In this document: piece by piece, positions 42,702 to 50,617 of the stretch
Numbering within the stretch: the first letter of the stretch is position 1
Layout of the letters: every line of letters begins with the position of its first letter
From: Thermoprotei archaeon
Lineage (GTDB): Archaea > Thermoproteota > Thermoprotei > Gearchaeales > Gearchaeaceae
Direction of reading: 5' to 3'
Length of the DNA stretch: 50,617 bases
Assembly (NCBI GenBank): GCA_017857595.1
Contig: JAFMCU010000010.1
Span: 1-50,617 of the forward strand
Translations under genes and position numbers: made by a program
The notes under the pieces: generated by a model
Database searches by the model: none
What the model was told of the DNA's origin: nothing
The model's input: only the letters and a program-made list of their open reading frames with translations

Positions 42702-43579
42702 TAGAAAGAGATTCAAATAGGAAATCTATAATAGAATTAATAAAAGAGAACGAAATAATTGTTGCTCCTGGCGTATTTAATCCTATATCTGCTCTTTTAT
42801 GCAAACATTTCAATTTTAAAGCTATTTACTTATCTGGCGCCGCATATACTGGAAGTTTGGCTTTACCTGATTTAGGAATAATAACTCTTACAGAAGTTGC
42901 AGAAGAAGTAAGAAGGATAAAATCTATTGTAGACTTACCATTAATTGTCGATGCTAATACAGGATTTGGAGAAACGATTAATGTATTGAGAGCTGTTAGA
43001 GAGCTTGAGAAAGCAGGAGCCTCTGCTATTCAAATTGAAGACCAAGTTAATCCTAAAAAGTGCGGACATTTGGAAGGAAAAATGCTTGTCGATGAAATTG
43101 AAATGGCGAAAAAGATTAAAATGGCTAAAGAATCAAGAAAAAGTGAAGATTTCTTAATCATAGCTCGAACAGATGCTAGAAGTGTTGAAGGTTTAGATAG
43201 AGCAATAGAAAGAGCAAAGCTTTATTTAAAAGCTGGAGCCGATATAATTTTTCCAGAAGCATTACAAAGTTTAGATGAATTTAAAGAATTCTCTAAAAAA
43301 ATAAATGGTATTCTTATGGCCAATATGACAGAATTTGGTAAGACGCCATATATTACGGTGGAGGAATTTAAGGAAGCAGGATGTAAAATAGTAATTTTTC
43401 CCGTCACATTATTACGAGCATCATTATTTGCAATGAAAGAAGTTTTAAGTGAAATTAAAAACAAAGGAACACAAAAATATATTTTAAATAAATTAATGAC
43501 CAGAGAAGAGTTTTATCAATTAATTGATTACTACGGCTACATAGATTTTGACAATAAAATCGCAAAATTTTTCGAATAA
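42698..43579 (+). CDS. prpB: 2-Methylisocitrate lyase
   Basis: 293 residues of the isocitrate lyase/PEP mutase superfamily. It has the active-site motif PKKCGHLEG with the catalytic cysteine, the DANTGFGE magnesium site, LSGAAYTGSLALPDLG, IARTDAR and ANMTEFGKTP. It cleaves 2-methylisocitrate to pyruvate and succinate. The coupling to prpD by a 4-base overlap and the citrate synthase 41 bases downstream make the methylcitrate cycle the natural assignment. Confidence 0.92.
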   Translation: MIERDSNRKSIIELIKENEIIVAPGVFNPISALLCKHFNFKAIYLSGAAYTGSLALPDLGIITLTEVAEEVRRIKSIVDLPLIVDANTGFGETINVLRAVRELEKAGASAIQIEDQVNPKKCGHLEGKMLVDEIEMAKKIKMAKESRKSEDFLIIARTDARSVEGLDRAIERAKLYLKAGADIIFPEALQSLDEFKEFSKKINGILMANMTEFGKTPYITVEEFKEAGCKIVIFPVTLLRASLFAMKEVLSEIKNKGTQKYILNKLMTREEFYQLIDYYGYIDFDNKIAKFFE

Positions 43580-43620
43580 TTATAATATAAACTTTTATTT
43601 CAACAGGCTATAGCTAAGAT

Positions 43621-44775
43621 ATGGAAAGCATTTCGTATATAAAGGTTCCGAAAGGTCTTGAAAATGTTCTTGTTGACAAAACAAAAATTTCTGTGAGTGA
43701 TCCAGAAGGTAAATTAATTTATCGAGGATATTCCATAGAAGATTTGGCTGATAATTCGTTCTTTGAAGAAGTCGCATATTTAATTTTAAAAGGTAAAATA
43801 CCTACACATGAAGAATTAAGCGATTTCATCTCAAACTTAAAAAATGAAAGAGAAGTTCCTAAAGAAATTTATGATTTATTCAAAAAGTTAAGAGGCACTT
43901 ACTTATCTCCAATTGATTTACAAAAGATTGGATTATCTTTACTTGCAGCATACGATGAAAACTGGTATGTTCAAGAACCTGAAGCTCTCTTCTTGAAAAC
44001 AATTAAAATCATTTCTAAATTAGCAACTATAACAGCAAATGGCTATAGAATTGTTTTTAAGAATTTGGAACCGATTCAACCGTCAAATGAATTACTTCAT
44101 GCCGAAAATTTTCTATATATGCTTACTGGAAGTAAACCTAATCCTTTCTTTGCTAAATTGTTGGATATAACTCTAATACTTTACATGGACCATGACTTTA
44201 ATGCTTCAACTTTTACTACACGTGCTATAGCATCAACTCTTTCAGATATATATTCAGCTTTGCTAGGCGGATTATCAGCCTTGAAAGGACCTTTACATGG
44301 AGGAGCAAATGAAAGAGCAACAGAAATGATTTTAAAAATTAAAGATCCTGAAGACGCTGAAAAATATATTTTGAATAAACTAGCAAAAAAAGAGAAAATT
44401 ATGGGATTTGGTCACAGAATATATAAGAAATTTGACCCAAGGTCGGAAATTGCAAAAAAGTTATTCATGAAATTGGTTGAAAGATATCCTAAATACGATA
44501 ACCTATTAAAAATCATGATAAAATTTGAAGAAGTTATGAAAAAAGAAAGAAATATTCCTGCAAATGTAGATTTTTGGATAGGCCCCTTGTATTATGCTAT
44601 GGGAATAGATATTCCATTATACACGCCAATATTTGCAATATCAAGAATTGTAGGTTGGTCAGCTCATTATATAGAACAAATTCAAGATAACAAAATAATA
44701 AGGCCAAAAGCAGAATATATAGGGCCTATTAATCTTAAATTCCCTTATGAAAGAAAATTTATCGAGAAACTTTAA
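43621..44775 (+). CDS. prpC: Citrate/2-methylcitrate synthase
   Basis: 384 residues, the size of archaeal citrate synthases. It has the catalytic histidine regions LKGPLHGGANERATEM and MGFGHRIYKKFDPRSE, and the aspartate in NVDFWIGPLYYAMGID. It condenses oxaloacetate with acetyl-CoA or propionyl-CoA; archaeal enzymes often accept both. The neighbouring prpD and prpB point to 2-methylcitrate, but it may also serve the TCA cycle. A TATA-like TAAACTTTTATTT lies about 27 bases upstream. The stop overlaps the convergent mutase small subunit by 4 bases. Confidence 0.9.
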   Translation: MESISYIKVPKGLENVLVDKTKISVSDPEGKLIYRGYSIEDLADNSFFEEVAYLILKGKIPTHEELSDFISNLKNEREVPKEIYDLFKKLRGTYLSPIDLQKIGLSLLAAYDENWYVQEPEALFLKTIKIISKLATITANGYRIVFKNLEPIQPSNELLHAENFLYMLTGSKPNPFFAKLLDITLILYMDHDFNASTFTTRAIASTLSDIYSALLGGLSALKGPLHGGANERATEMILKIKDPEDAEKYILNKLAKKEKIMGFGHRIYKKFDPRSEIAKKLFMKLVERYPKYDNLLKIMIKFEEVMKKERNIPANVDFWIGPLYYAMGIDIPLYTPIFAISRIVGWSAHYIEQIQDNKIIRPKAEYIGPINLKFPYERKFIEKL

Positions 44776-45248
44776 TAGATTTTTAATCTTTCTTTAATTA
44801 CTCGATTAAGTATATGCTCAATTATAATTGCTAACGAAGTTCCTGGGCCGAAGTTACCTGTAACACCTATAGCTTCAAGCTTTGGTTTATCTTCTTCAGG
44901 AATTATACCTCCTCCTACAACTACAATGTCACTTGCACCTTTTTCTTTTAATTTATTTATAACAGCTGGAAAATGAACCATATGAGCACCATTCATAGAG
45001 CTTAATGCTATTACATCCACATCTTCATCAATTGCTGTCTGAACGATCTCATCGACTGTTGCTAATATTCCTGAATAAACAACTTCCATCCCAACATCTC
45101 TAAAGGCTCTTAAAAGTACATGTACGCCTCTATCATGCGCATCCAGCCCAGGCTTTGCTACTAATATTCTTATCTTTTTTGGAAGCTTACTTATTAATTC
45201 TCTATAATAGCTCAGGTTCTTTCCAGCCTCCATACAACTCTCTTCCAA
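44772..45248 (-). CDS. mcmB: Methylmalonyl-CoA mutase cobalamin-binding subunit
   Basis: 158-residue B12-binding domain as a separate subunit. LVAKPGLDAHDRGVHVLLRA contains the D-x-H-x-x-G cobalt-ligand motif, then VDVIALSSMNGAHMVHFP and IVVVGGGIIPEEDKPKLEAIG. ATG 45248 lies inside the large-subunit frame (47-base overlap); an ATG at 45233 would also serve. With the large subunit it isomerises (R)-methylmalonyl-CoA to succinyl-CoA. Confidence 0.92.
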   Translation of the reverse strand: MEESCMEAGKNLSYYRELISKLPKKIRILVAKPGLDAHDRGVHVLLRAFRDVGMEVVYSGILATVDEIVQTAIDEDVDVIALSSMNGAHMVHFPAVINKLKEKGASDIVVVGGGIIPEEDKPKLEAIGVTGNFGPGTSLAIIIEHILNRVIKERLKIY

Positions 45249-46980
45249 TATCCATTATTTCTTGTAGTGTTGCATAAACTTTTACTGCTTTTAAAATAGG
45301 ATAAACAATATTGATACTTGGATCTTCGAAAGCTTTTCTAACTTCTTCCAATGCCTTCTTGACTTTTTCGTTATTTCTTGTTTTCTTCAACTCAGCTAGA
45401 CTTTCTTTCTGTATTTTTTCAACTTCTGGATAAGTCTTAAATATGTTCAGTATTTTTTCAGTTTTATCAACGTATTCATTAACACCAACAATTATGGATT
45501 CTTTATTTTCTACTTTCAATGCTTGCCTATATGCATTTTCGATTATTTCTTTTTGCGGAAAACCTTTCTTAATCGCTTCAACCATTCCACCTAGCTCTTC
45601 AATTTTATCAAAATACTTATATGCTTCTTCTTCTAATTTGTCAGTTAGCCATTCAATATAATAAGAACCTGCAAGTGGGTCTATTGTAGAAGCAACATTT
45701 GTTTCATGGGCAATTATTTGCTGAGTTCTTACTGCTAAGAGAGCTGCATCTTCTTTTGGCAAGCTCAAAGCTTCATCATAAGCATTTGTATGTAAACTTT
45801 GAGTGCCCCCTAATACTGCAGCTAATGCTTCTATAGCAGTTCTAATCAAATTATTTAAAGGTTGCTGCCATGTAAGAGAAGCTCCAGATGTTTGTGTGTG
45901 AAATCTTAGCCAAAGAGCTCTTGGATTTGTTACTTTATATTTTTCTCTTAATACTTCACTCCATATCCTTCTAGCAGCTCTAAATTTAGCAATCTCTTCA
46001 AAGAAATCCATCGTAGAGTTGAAGAAGAAAGAAATTCTTGTTGCAAATACATTTGGATCCAATCCTGCAGATATGCCTAAATCCATATAAGTAAAACCAT
46101 CCATTAATGTAAAAGCGAGCTCTTGAATTGCACTCGAACCCGCTTCTCTAATATGATAACCACTTACGCTTATATAGTTCCATTTAGGCATATGTTTTGT
46201 GCAAAATTCCATTATATCCTTTATTATTCTCAAATGTATTTCTGGCGGATATGCCCATTCCTTTTGTGCAATATATTCTTTAAGTATATCGTTTTGAATT
46301 GTTCCGCTCAATTTTTCCATAGGAACACCTTGTTTTTCTGCAGCTACAATGTACATTGCAAATATTACGACAGCTGGAGCGTTTATTGTCATAGAAGTAG
46401 TTATCTGATCCATTGGAATACCTTTAAACAATATTTCCATATCCTTTAAGGAGCTTACCGATACTCCCATTTTTCCAACTTCTCCCAGTGCTCTCGGAGA
46501 ATCAGCATCATAGCCATATAAAGTAGGCATGTCAAATGCAATACTTAGTCCTGTTTCTCCATGCTCTAACAAAAATTTTAATCTTTTATTTGTATCTTCA
46601 GGAGTACCAAAACCACTAAATTCTCTTATCGTCCATAACTTACCTCTGTACATGGACGGATAAATACCTCTGGTGAAAGGGAAAGACCCAGGGAAACCTA
46701 TATCTTTTAAATAATCAATATGCTTTACATCCCAAGGTGTGTAAATTGGCTTGATTTCTATTCCAGAAGCTGTTTCAAATTTACTTTTTAATTCAGGAGA
46801 GTTCTTTATCCATGGTTTATAAACATTTTCGTACCAATTTATTTCTTCAACATGCAATCTTTCTAATTCTTCTTTATTGTAAAGCTGAGATATTGTTTTT
46901 CTTTTTTCAATTTTTTCTTTTATTTTATTTTTCCAAAAATCGCTATTGGAAATGTCCTTTTTTTCTTCTTTTACTTGCAT
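45202..46980 (-). CDS. mcmA: Methylmalonyl-CoA mutase catalytic subunit
   Basis: 592 residues forming the TIM-barrel substrate domain. It has PFTRGIYPSMYRGKLWTIRE with the tyrosine near the CoA-carboxylate site, GETGLSIAFDMPTLYGYD, KLSGTIQNDILKEYIAQKEW, PPEIHLRIIKDI and SISVSGYHIREAGSSA-like sequence, followed by SLHTNAYDEALSLP. The tyrosine and arginine at the places that discriminate methylmalonyl- from isobutyryl-CoA mutases favour methylmalonyl-CoA (by-eye alignment). The gene is 5' of the small subunit in one operon and divergent from meaB across only 50 bases. Confidence 0.93.
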   Translation of the reverse strand: MQVKEEKKDISNSDFWKNKIKEKIEKRKTISQLYNKEELERLHVEEINWYENVYKPWIKNSPELKSKFETASGIEIKPIYTPWDVKHIDYLKDIGFPGSFPFTRGIYPSMYRGKLWTIREFSGFGTPEDTNKRLKFLLEHGETGLSIAFDMPTLYGYDADSPRALGEVGKMGVSVSSLKDMEILFKGIPMDQITTSMTINAPAVVIFAMYIVAAEKQGVPMEKLSGTIQNDILKEYIAQKEWAYPPEIHLRIIKDIMEFCTKHMPKWNYISVSGYHIREAGSSAIQELAFTLMDGFTYMDLGISAGLDPNVFATRISFFFNSTMDFFEEIAKFRAARRIWSEVLREKYKVTNPRALWLRFHTQTSGASLTWQQPLNNLIRTAIEALAAVLGGTQSLHTNAYDEALSLPKEDAALLAVRTQQIIAHETNVASTIDPLAGSYYIEWLTDKLEEEAYKYFDKIEELGGMVEAIKKGFPQKEIIENAYRQALKVENKESIIVGVNEYVDKTEKILNIFKTYPEVEKIQKESLAELKKTRNNEKVKKALEEVRKAFEDPSINIVYPILKAVKVYATLQEIMDIGRELYGGWKEPELL

Positions 46981-47030
46981 TATATATTATTAATAAAATA
47001 AATAACAAATATATGTTGTAATATCCTTAC
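46981..47030. promoter_or_regulatory. 50-base bidirectional promoter of mutase and meaB
   Basis: The two divergent starts (46980 minus, 47031 plus) leave only 50 AT-rich bases. TAATAAAATAAATAAC and its complement could supply TATA-like boxes for both directions, about 25-35 bases from each ATG, so both transcripts would be leaderless and the boxes overlap. Confidence 0.45.
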
Positions 47031-47990
47031 ATGAACATTCAAGAAATAAAGCAAGGAATAATCGAAGGAGATAGAAGAGCAATTGCTAAAGCTATCACGA
47101 TGATTGAAGAAGGTAATAAGGAAATATACGATTTAATTAAAGATTTTAAAGATTACGCAGGTAAAGCAATCGTAGTAGGTATAACTGGTCCACCAGGAGT
47201 TGGAAAAAGTAGTTTAATATCAAAATTGTTAAAAGAAGCAATTGAAAGGAATATGAAAGTAGGAGTTTTGCTAGTAGACCCTTCGAGTCCAATATCTGGC
47301 GGAGCTCTTTTAGGAAATAGAGTTAGATTGATGGAAAATATTACCCATGAAAATGTATATGTAAGAAGCCTAGCAACTAGGGGATGGAAGGGAGGATTAT
47401 CAAAAGCAGTTGATGATTCTATTTTAATTTTGGAAGCAAGCGGAAAAAATATCATTTTTATAGAGACAGTTGGTGCAGGACAGATAGAGACAGATATAGC
47501 TAAAAAAGCTGACGTCGTAGTTGTTGTTTTAATGCCATATTCTGGTGATGAAATTCAAGCGTTAAAAGCCGGCCTCATGGAAATAGGAGATATTTTTGTT
47601 ATTAATAAAGAAGATTTGGATAAGGTAAGAACAACCGAATTAACTCTAAGAATGATTCTTGAGAAAGAAAAAGGTAGCAAAATACTTTATACTTCCGCAG
47701 TATACAATAAAGGAATAAAGGAATTATTTGATGCAATATTAAACACTTGGAATGAACTAAATGGAAAAGGAGAAATTGTAAGGCGAAGAATGGAACGAAT
47801 AAAAAGTAAATTAATTAACTATCTTTCAGATAGAATTGATGGCTTATTACAAAATTTTTTGAATGAAGAAGATATAAATATTGAAAACATTGTTAAGCAA
47901 ATTTACAACAAAAGTTTGGATGAAGTGGAAGCTTCGAATTATTTGTTTAAAAAATTAAATGAAAAAATACTTAAAGAATTGAAGGATTAA
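47031..47990 (+). CDS. meaB: MeaB/ArgK-type G-protein chaperone of methylmalonyl-CoA mutase
   Basis: 319 residues, normal for MeaB. Walker A is ITGPPGVGKSSL (G53-S60). Switch and base motifs follow: VDPSSPISGGALLGNRVRM-like sequence, IFIETVGAGQIETDI and VINKEDLDK. MeaB gates cobalamin loading and protects the mutase during catalysis. Its position divergent from the mutase operon fits. Family members were once called LAO/AO transport kinases, a name without functional support. Confidence 0.93.
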   Translation: MNIQEIKQGIIEGDRRAIAKAITMIEEGNKEIYDLIKDFKDYAGKAIVVGITGPPGVGKSSLISKLLKEAIERNMKVGVLLVDPSSPISGGALLGNRVRLMENITHENVYVRSLATRGWKGGLSKAVDDSILILEASGKNIIFIETVGAGQIETDIAKKADVVVVVLMPYSGDEIQALKAGLMEIGDIFVINKEDLDKVRTTELTLRMILEKEKGSKILYTSAVYNKGIKELFDAILNTWNELNGKGEIVRRRMERIKSKLINYLSDRIDGLLQNFLNEEDINIENIVKQIYNKSLDEVEASNYLFKKLNEKILKELKD

Positions 47991-48290
47991 GTCGTTGAGT
48001 TTTCAAAGATAGATTATGCTTATTTTTAATTTAAAGCATAAAATGTAATTAAATGCTACAAAAACTCTATTTTGTTCATAGTACTTTTGAATACAAATTC
48101 GTAACTGCAATTTCTAAAATAAACTTATGAATAAATTTCTAAGAAAAAAATTAGAGAATAAAAAACTCTAGCTGATTATTGCTCTAATTTAAAATCAATT
48201 ACCATCCCTTCGCTTTTTAAAAAAGTTTTATTGATTAACAATTTTTTAAAATTCGATTAAAATTAAAACCTAAAAAGTTCATATTCAATT
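47991..48290. other. AT-rich intergenic region before the enoyl-CoA hydratase operon
   Basis: 300 bases with no gene I can support. The last 40 bases contain ATTAAAATTAAAACC, about 28 bases before ATG 48291, a possible promoter. The rest shows only A/T tracts. Confidence 0.35.
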
Positions 48291-49073
48291 ATGAGCTTAC
48301 AATATCAAAATATCTTAATTGAAAGAAAAGAGAACGTAGGAATAATCTATCTAAATAGGCCGCGTGTTCTTAATGCTCTTAACAGAAATACTGTGGATGA
48401 AATAATGAATGCTATGAAAGATTTCAACAATGATGAAAATGTAAGAGTTATAATTATCACTAGCAACGGCGATAATTTCTCTGCTGGAGCTGATATTAAG
48501 GAGATGTCTCAGCTATCTTCTATAGATGCCGAGGAAAAAAGCCCATTAGCTAATTGGGATATAGCAATAAATTCTGTTAAGAAACCAGTAATTGCTGCGA
48601 TAAAAGGTTATACCCTTGGTGGGGGATTAGAATTGGCATTAAGTTGTGATATAATAATTGCAAGCGAAGATGCAAAATTAGGACAGCCTGAAATAAACAT
48701 TGGATTGATGCCAGGAGGTGGAGGAACACAAAGATTGACTAGATTGCTAGGCAAACATAAAGCAATGGAGTTAATTTTAACAGGAAAAATGATAGATGCA
48801 AAAGAAGCTGAAAAACTTGGTATAGTTAACAAAGTTGTTAGTAAAGAGAAACTCTTAGATGAAGCTATTGAATTAGCAAAAGAAATAGCAAAAAAGGCTC
48901 CTCTTGCTGTTAAGTATGTCAAAGAAGCGATTCTATTTACGTTAGAAAGTAATTTACAAGAAGGGTTGAGGTATGAAAGAAAATTATTTTATTTATTATT
49001 AGGTTCTGAGGATGGAAAAGAAGGAATGAGAGCTTTTATTGAAAAAAGAGAACCTAAATATAAAGGAAAATGA
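48291..49073 (+). CDS. Enoyl-CoA hydratase
   Basis: 260 residues of the crotonase fold. The oxyanion-hole segments are FSAGADIKEM and AAIKGYTLGGGLELALSCD, with both catalytic glutamates present: one in GGGLELAL and the other in GQPEINIGLMPGGGGTQRL. It hydrates trans-2-enoyl-CoA in beta-oxidation-type reactions. It overlaps the next crotonase gene by 4 bases and is followed by a thiolase, so the operon looks like a fatty-acid or short-chain acyl degradation set. An acyl-CoA dehydrogenase is not in the window. Confidence 0.92.
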   Translation: MSLQYQNILIERKENVGIIYLNRPRVLNALNRNTVDEIMNAMKDFNNDENVRVIIITSNGDNFSAGADIKEMSQLSSIDAEEKSPLANWDIAINSVKKPVIAAIKGYTLGGGLELALSCDIIIASEDAKLGQPEINIGLMPGGGGTQRLTRLLGKHKAMELILTGKMIDAKEAEKLGIVNKVVSKEKLLDEAIELAKEIAKKAPLAVKYVKEAILFTLESNLQEGLRYERKLFYLLLGSEDGKEGMRAFIEKREPKYKGK

Positions 49074-49861
49074 ACCAAAAAGTATTATTCGAAGTTGATG
49101 AGAGTATTGCAAAAATAATCCTTAATAGAGAAGATGTTCTAAATGCATTGGATGAAGAAACATTAAACTATCTAAATTCATACTTAGATAAAGTTTTCTA
49201 CGATGATAAAATAAGATGTGTAATATTAACAGGTAAAGGCAAGGCTTTTTGCGTAGGTGCCGATTTAAAATACATCAGGAGCTTTTTAGATAAAGGTGAG
49301 AGATTTCCTTATGGTGAATTTTTAGATAAACTATTGAACAAAGTTGTCATCAAGATAGCTTCAATGAATAAGCCTGTTATTGCTGCGATTAACGGTGTTG
49401 TTGCAGGAGCTGGTATAGGTTTAGCTCTTTGTTGTGACTATAAAATAGCTGTGGAAAATGCAAATTTCGTTGAAGCATTCTTAAATGTAGGTCTTATTCC
49501 TGATACTGCCACTTGTTTTTATCTTATTAAGAATATGCCGTTTGCTAAAGTTTTGGAATTTTTAACCACAGGGTCAACATTGAGTGCAAATGAAGCGTTA
49601 AAATACAATTTAGTTAACAAAGTAGTTAAAATGGAAGAATTTGAAGGCGAAGTAATGAAACAAGCCAAAATTTACTCTGAATTGCCCACTGTAGCAATTG
49701 GGCTTGCGAAAAGACTTGCTTATTACTCGCTTAATGAGAATTTAGAAAGAGTTTTGGAATTAGAAAGTTATTTGCAAGAAGTAGCTAGCCATACAGAAGA
49801 TCATAAGGAAGGGTTAGAAGCTTTTATAAAGAAAAGAAAACCTGTATTCAAAGGTAAATAA
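49070..49861 (+). CDS. Crotonase-family isomerase (PaaG-like)
   Basis: 263 residues of the crotonase fold, coupled to the hydratase gene. The oxyanion segments are FCVGADLKYI and AAINGVVAGAGIGLALCCD. The first catalytic glutamate of hydratases is replaced by glycine (GAGIGLAL). The other loop reads FVEAFLNVGLIPDTAT, with aspartate after Ile-Pro as in PaaG, the ring-opening 1,2-epoxyphenylacetyl-CoA isomerase and enoyl-CoA isomerase. I therefore favour an isomerase over a hydratase. The substrate is unknown. Confidence 0.85.
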   Translation: MNQKVLFEVDESIAKIILNREDVLNALDEETLNYLNSYLDKVFYDDKIRCVILTGKGKAFCVGADLKYIRSFLDKGERFPYGEFLDKLLNKVVIKIASMNKPVIAAINGVVAGAGIGLALCCDYKIAVENANFVEAFLNVGLIPDTATCFYLIKNMPFAKVLEFLTTGSTLSANEALKYNLVNKVVKMEEFEGEVMKQAKIYSELPTVAIGLAKRLAYYSLNENLERVLELESYLQEVASHTEDHKEGLEAFIKKRKPVFKGK

Positions 49862-49893
49862 TTATTTATTCTATAGAAGAATACTAGAATAAA

Positions 49894-50007
49894 GTGAATA
49901 AAAGAGAAGTTGTAATTGTTGATGCTATAAGAAGTCCTATTGGAAAATATGGGGGATTATTAAGTTACATAAATGAAAGCTTCACCATTTATGGCGGGGA
50001 TGAATAG
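49894..50007 (+). pseudogene. Acetyl-CoA acetyltransferase cut by a transposon after codon 25
   Basis: GTG 49894 starts MNKREVVIVDAIRSPIGKYG and GLLSY, a textbook thiolase N-terminus. After TTAC (49965-49968) the frame runs into the left end of the TnpB element, adding 12 alien codons before TAG at 50005-50007. The rest of the thiolase should lie beyond the right end of the element, outside the window. Thiolase would complete the operon after the two crotonases (32-base gap), so loss or relocation of its N-terminus matters for the pathway. Confidence 0.85.
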
Positions 50008-50617
50008 ACTTAAATAATAATTTTCTAAAATTGATCAATGACTAGGAGGAATAATGCGATAAGAGCAACTGTTTCAATGAATATCGCAATTTCAGAAACC
50101 CTCTTAGTCTTTTCCAAAAAATATTTAGAATCTTTAAGATATGTTCTTTATTGGTTAAAAGAAAAAAGAATTAATCCAAATAAAGGAAACGTTATAAGCA
50201 TTGTACATAAAGAACTATATAAAATACTCAAGAGTTTCAACCTTCCTTCAAAAATAGCACAAGACTGTTATAGAAATGCATTATCAATATACAAAGGCTG
50301 GCATAACAATCCTAAGAAAGGAAGATTTCCTATAATTTACAAACCAACAGTTTGGTTAACGCCAAAATTATCATATACAATAGATTTCGAAAGAATGGTT
50401 GTAAGAATATCTAAGCTTGGAGAGTTTAAAATTTTGGGATATCCAAGAAACATAAAAGAATATTTATCTTGGAAAATGAAGGAAGCAAGATTAGTAATTC
50501 GCAATGGTAAAGCTTTTATTAAAATAACCTTTGAAAAATTTATTCAAAAAATTGAGCCTAAAGATAGCATAGCAGTTGATATAAATATGCAGAACATAAC
50601 AGTAGGAAAAGATGAGA
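49969..50617 (+). mobile_element. IS200/IS605-type TnpB element (left end and 5' part)
   Basis: The element begins directly after the target-like TTAC. Its left end has GAAAGC and an imperfect hairpin (CTTCACC pairing with GGCGGGG around ATTTAT), then GATGAATAGACTTAAATA. The same order, TTAC then GAAAGC, hairpin and GGCGGGGATG, marks the miniature element at 1283. It carries tnpB but no tnpA upstream within the left end, so it is probably an IS1341-type (tnpB-only) element. The right end is outside the window. Confidence 0.82.
50038..50617 (+). CDS. tnpB: TnpB-type RNA-guided nuclease (5' part)
   Basis: 193 codons seen, open to the window edge, starting at ATG 50038 with [16 protein letters not shown]. 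The N-terminal helical region includes [15 protein letters not shown] and a [14 protein letters not shown] segment (the SxxxGxxxxxP-like wedge region of TnpB). The first RuvC motif is [10 protein letters not shown], giving the catalytic aspartate near residue 180, and the rest lies beyond the edge. TnpB cleaves DNA beside a transposon-associated motif, guided by an RNA from the element's right end. Activity cannot be judged without the RuvC-II/III parts. Confidence 0.88.
   Translation, partial: MTRRNNAIRATVSMNIAISETLLVFSKKYLESLRYVLYWLKEKRINPNKGNVISIVHKELYKILKSFNLPSKIAQDCYRNALSIYKGWHNNPKKGRFPIIYKPTVWLTPKLSYTIDFERMVVRISKLGEFKILGYPRNIKEYLSWKMKEARLVIRNGKAFIKITFEKFIQKIEPKDSIAVDINMQNITVGKDE

Noticed and set aside
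46123-46449. 108-codon plus-strand frame inside the mutase large subunit
   Set aside because: It is antisense to a strongly conserved enzyme and full of Cys, Tyr and Phe, typical of a shadow frame.

Overview
The window is AT-rich DNA (roughly 30% G+C by eye) from an archaeon, most likely a member of the TACK group related to thermoacidophilic or thaumarchaeal lineages. Support for this: a CdvB/ESCRT-III division protein, a Y-family polymerase very close to Sulfolobus Dpo4, an NreA DNA-repair protein ending in a PCNA-binding motif, an archaeal Elp3, a trans-prenyltransferase, split methylmalonyl-CoA mutase subunits, F420-type enzymes, and TATA-like boxes about 22-30 bases before many start codons, as expected for leaderless archaeal transcripts. 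The exact order or species cannot be fixed from the sequence alone. Genes are packed tightly, and many overlap by 4 bases or abut.

Layout. 1-1300: the 5' part of a PKD-bearing peptide-type substrate-binding protein, then a 274-bp non-autonomous IS200/IS605-type element. 1387-7263: an ABC-2 exporter, imidazolonepropionase, a tiny B-box-like zinc protein and a MacB/LolD-type ABC pair. 7350-12583: dihydroorotate dehydrogenase, a Cas4-like nuclease fused to a HAD-like domain, a beta-hydroxyacid dehydrogenase and an acyl-CoA synthetase. 12599-17121: HD phosphohydrolase, FrhB-like F420 flavoprotein, orphan RAM domain, radical-SAM protein and F420H2:NADP oxidoreductase. 17122-23396: a long minus-strand run (elp3, DHH, ubiX, DUF72, tRNA-binding OB protein, prenyl synthase, nreA). 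23451-31803: acetyltransferase, an atypical cysteinyl-tRNA synthetase, aminopropyltransferase, a zincin, dpo4, fixX/fixC, a TRAM protein with an in-frame UGA, and a LigD-type primase-polymerase. 31813-39890: a binding-protein-like gene, nucleotidyltransferase plus glycosyltransferase, OsmC, a frameshifted exported/membrane protein locus, and two surface-glycosylation genes. 39948-41248: cdvB and an unknown gene. 41337-49968: propionate and acyl-CoA metabolism (PrpD, PrpB, citrate/methylcitrate synthase, both methylmalonyl-CoA mutase subunits, MeaB, enoyl-CoA hydratase, PaaG-like isomerase, thiolase). The thiolase is cut after codon 25 by a TnpB element that runs off the window.

How the genes work together: the right-hand third joins the 2-methylcitrate cycle and the methylmalonyl-CoA route, two alternative fates of propionyl-CoA, to a beta-oxidation-like set. 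The acyl-CoA synthetase near 11 kb could feed it. The F420 genes form a second redox theme and FixC/FixX a third, quinone-linked one.

The observations most worth following: a full TnpB element and its miniature derivative share the flanking tetranucleotide TTAC; the TRAM gene has UGA at codon 3 with no usable downstream start; the CysRS-like protein has lost two of four zinc ligands; a Cas4-like nuclease is fused to a degenerate HAD domain; a LigD-type polymerase domain carries a winged-helix-like N-terminus; and three homopolymer frameshifts cluster in one exported/membrane locus. No tRNA, rRNA or CRISPR array was seen.
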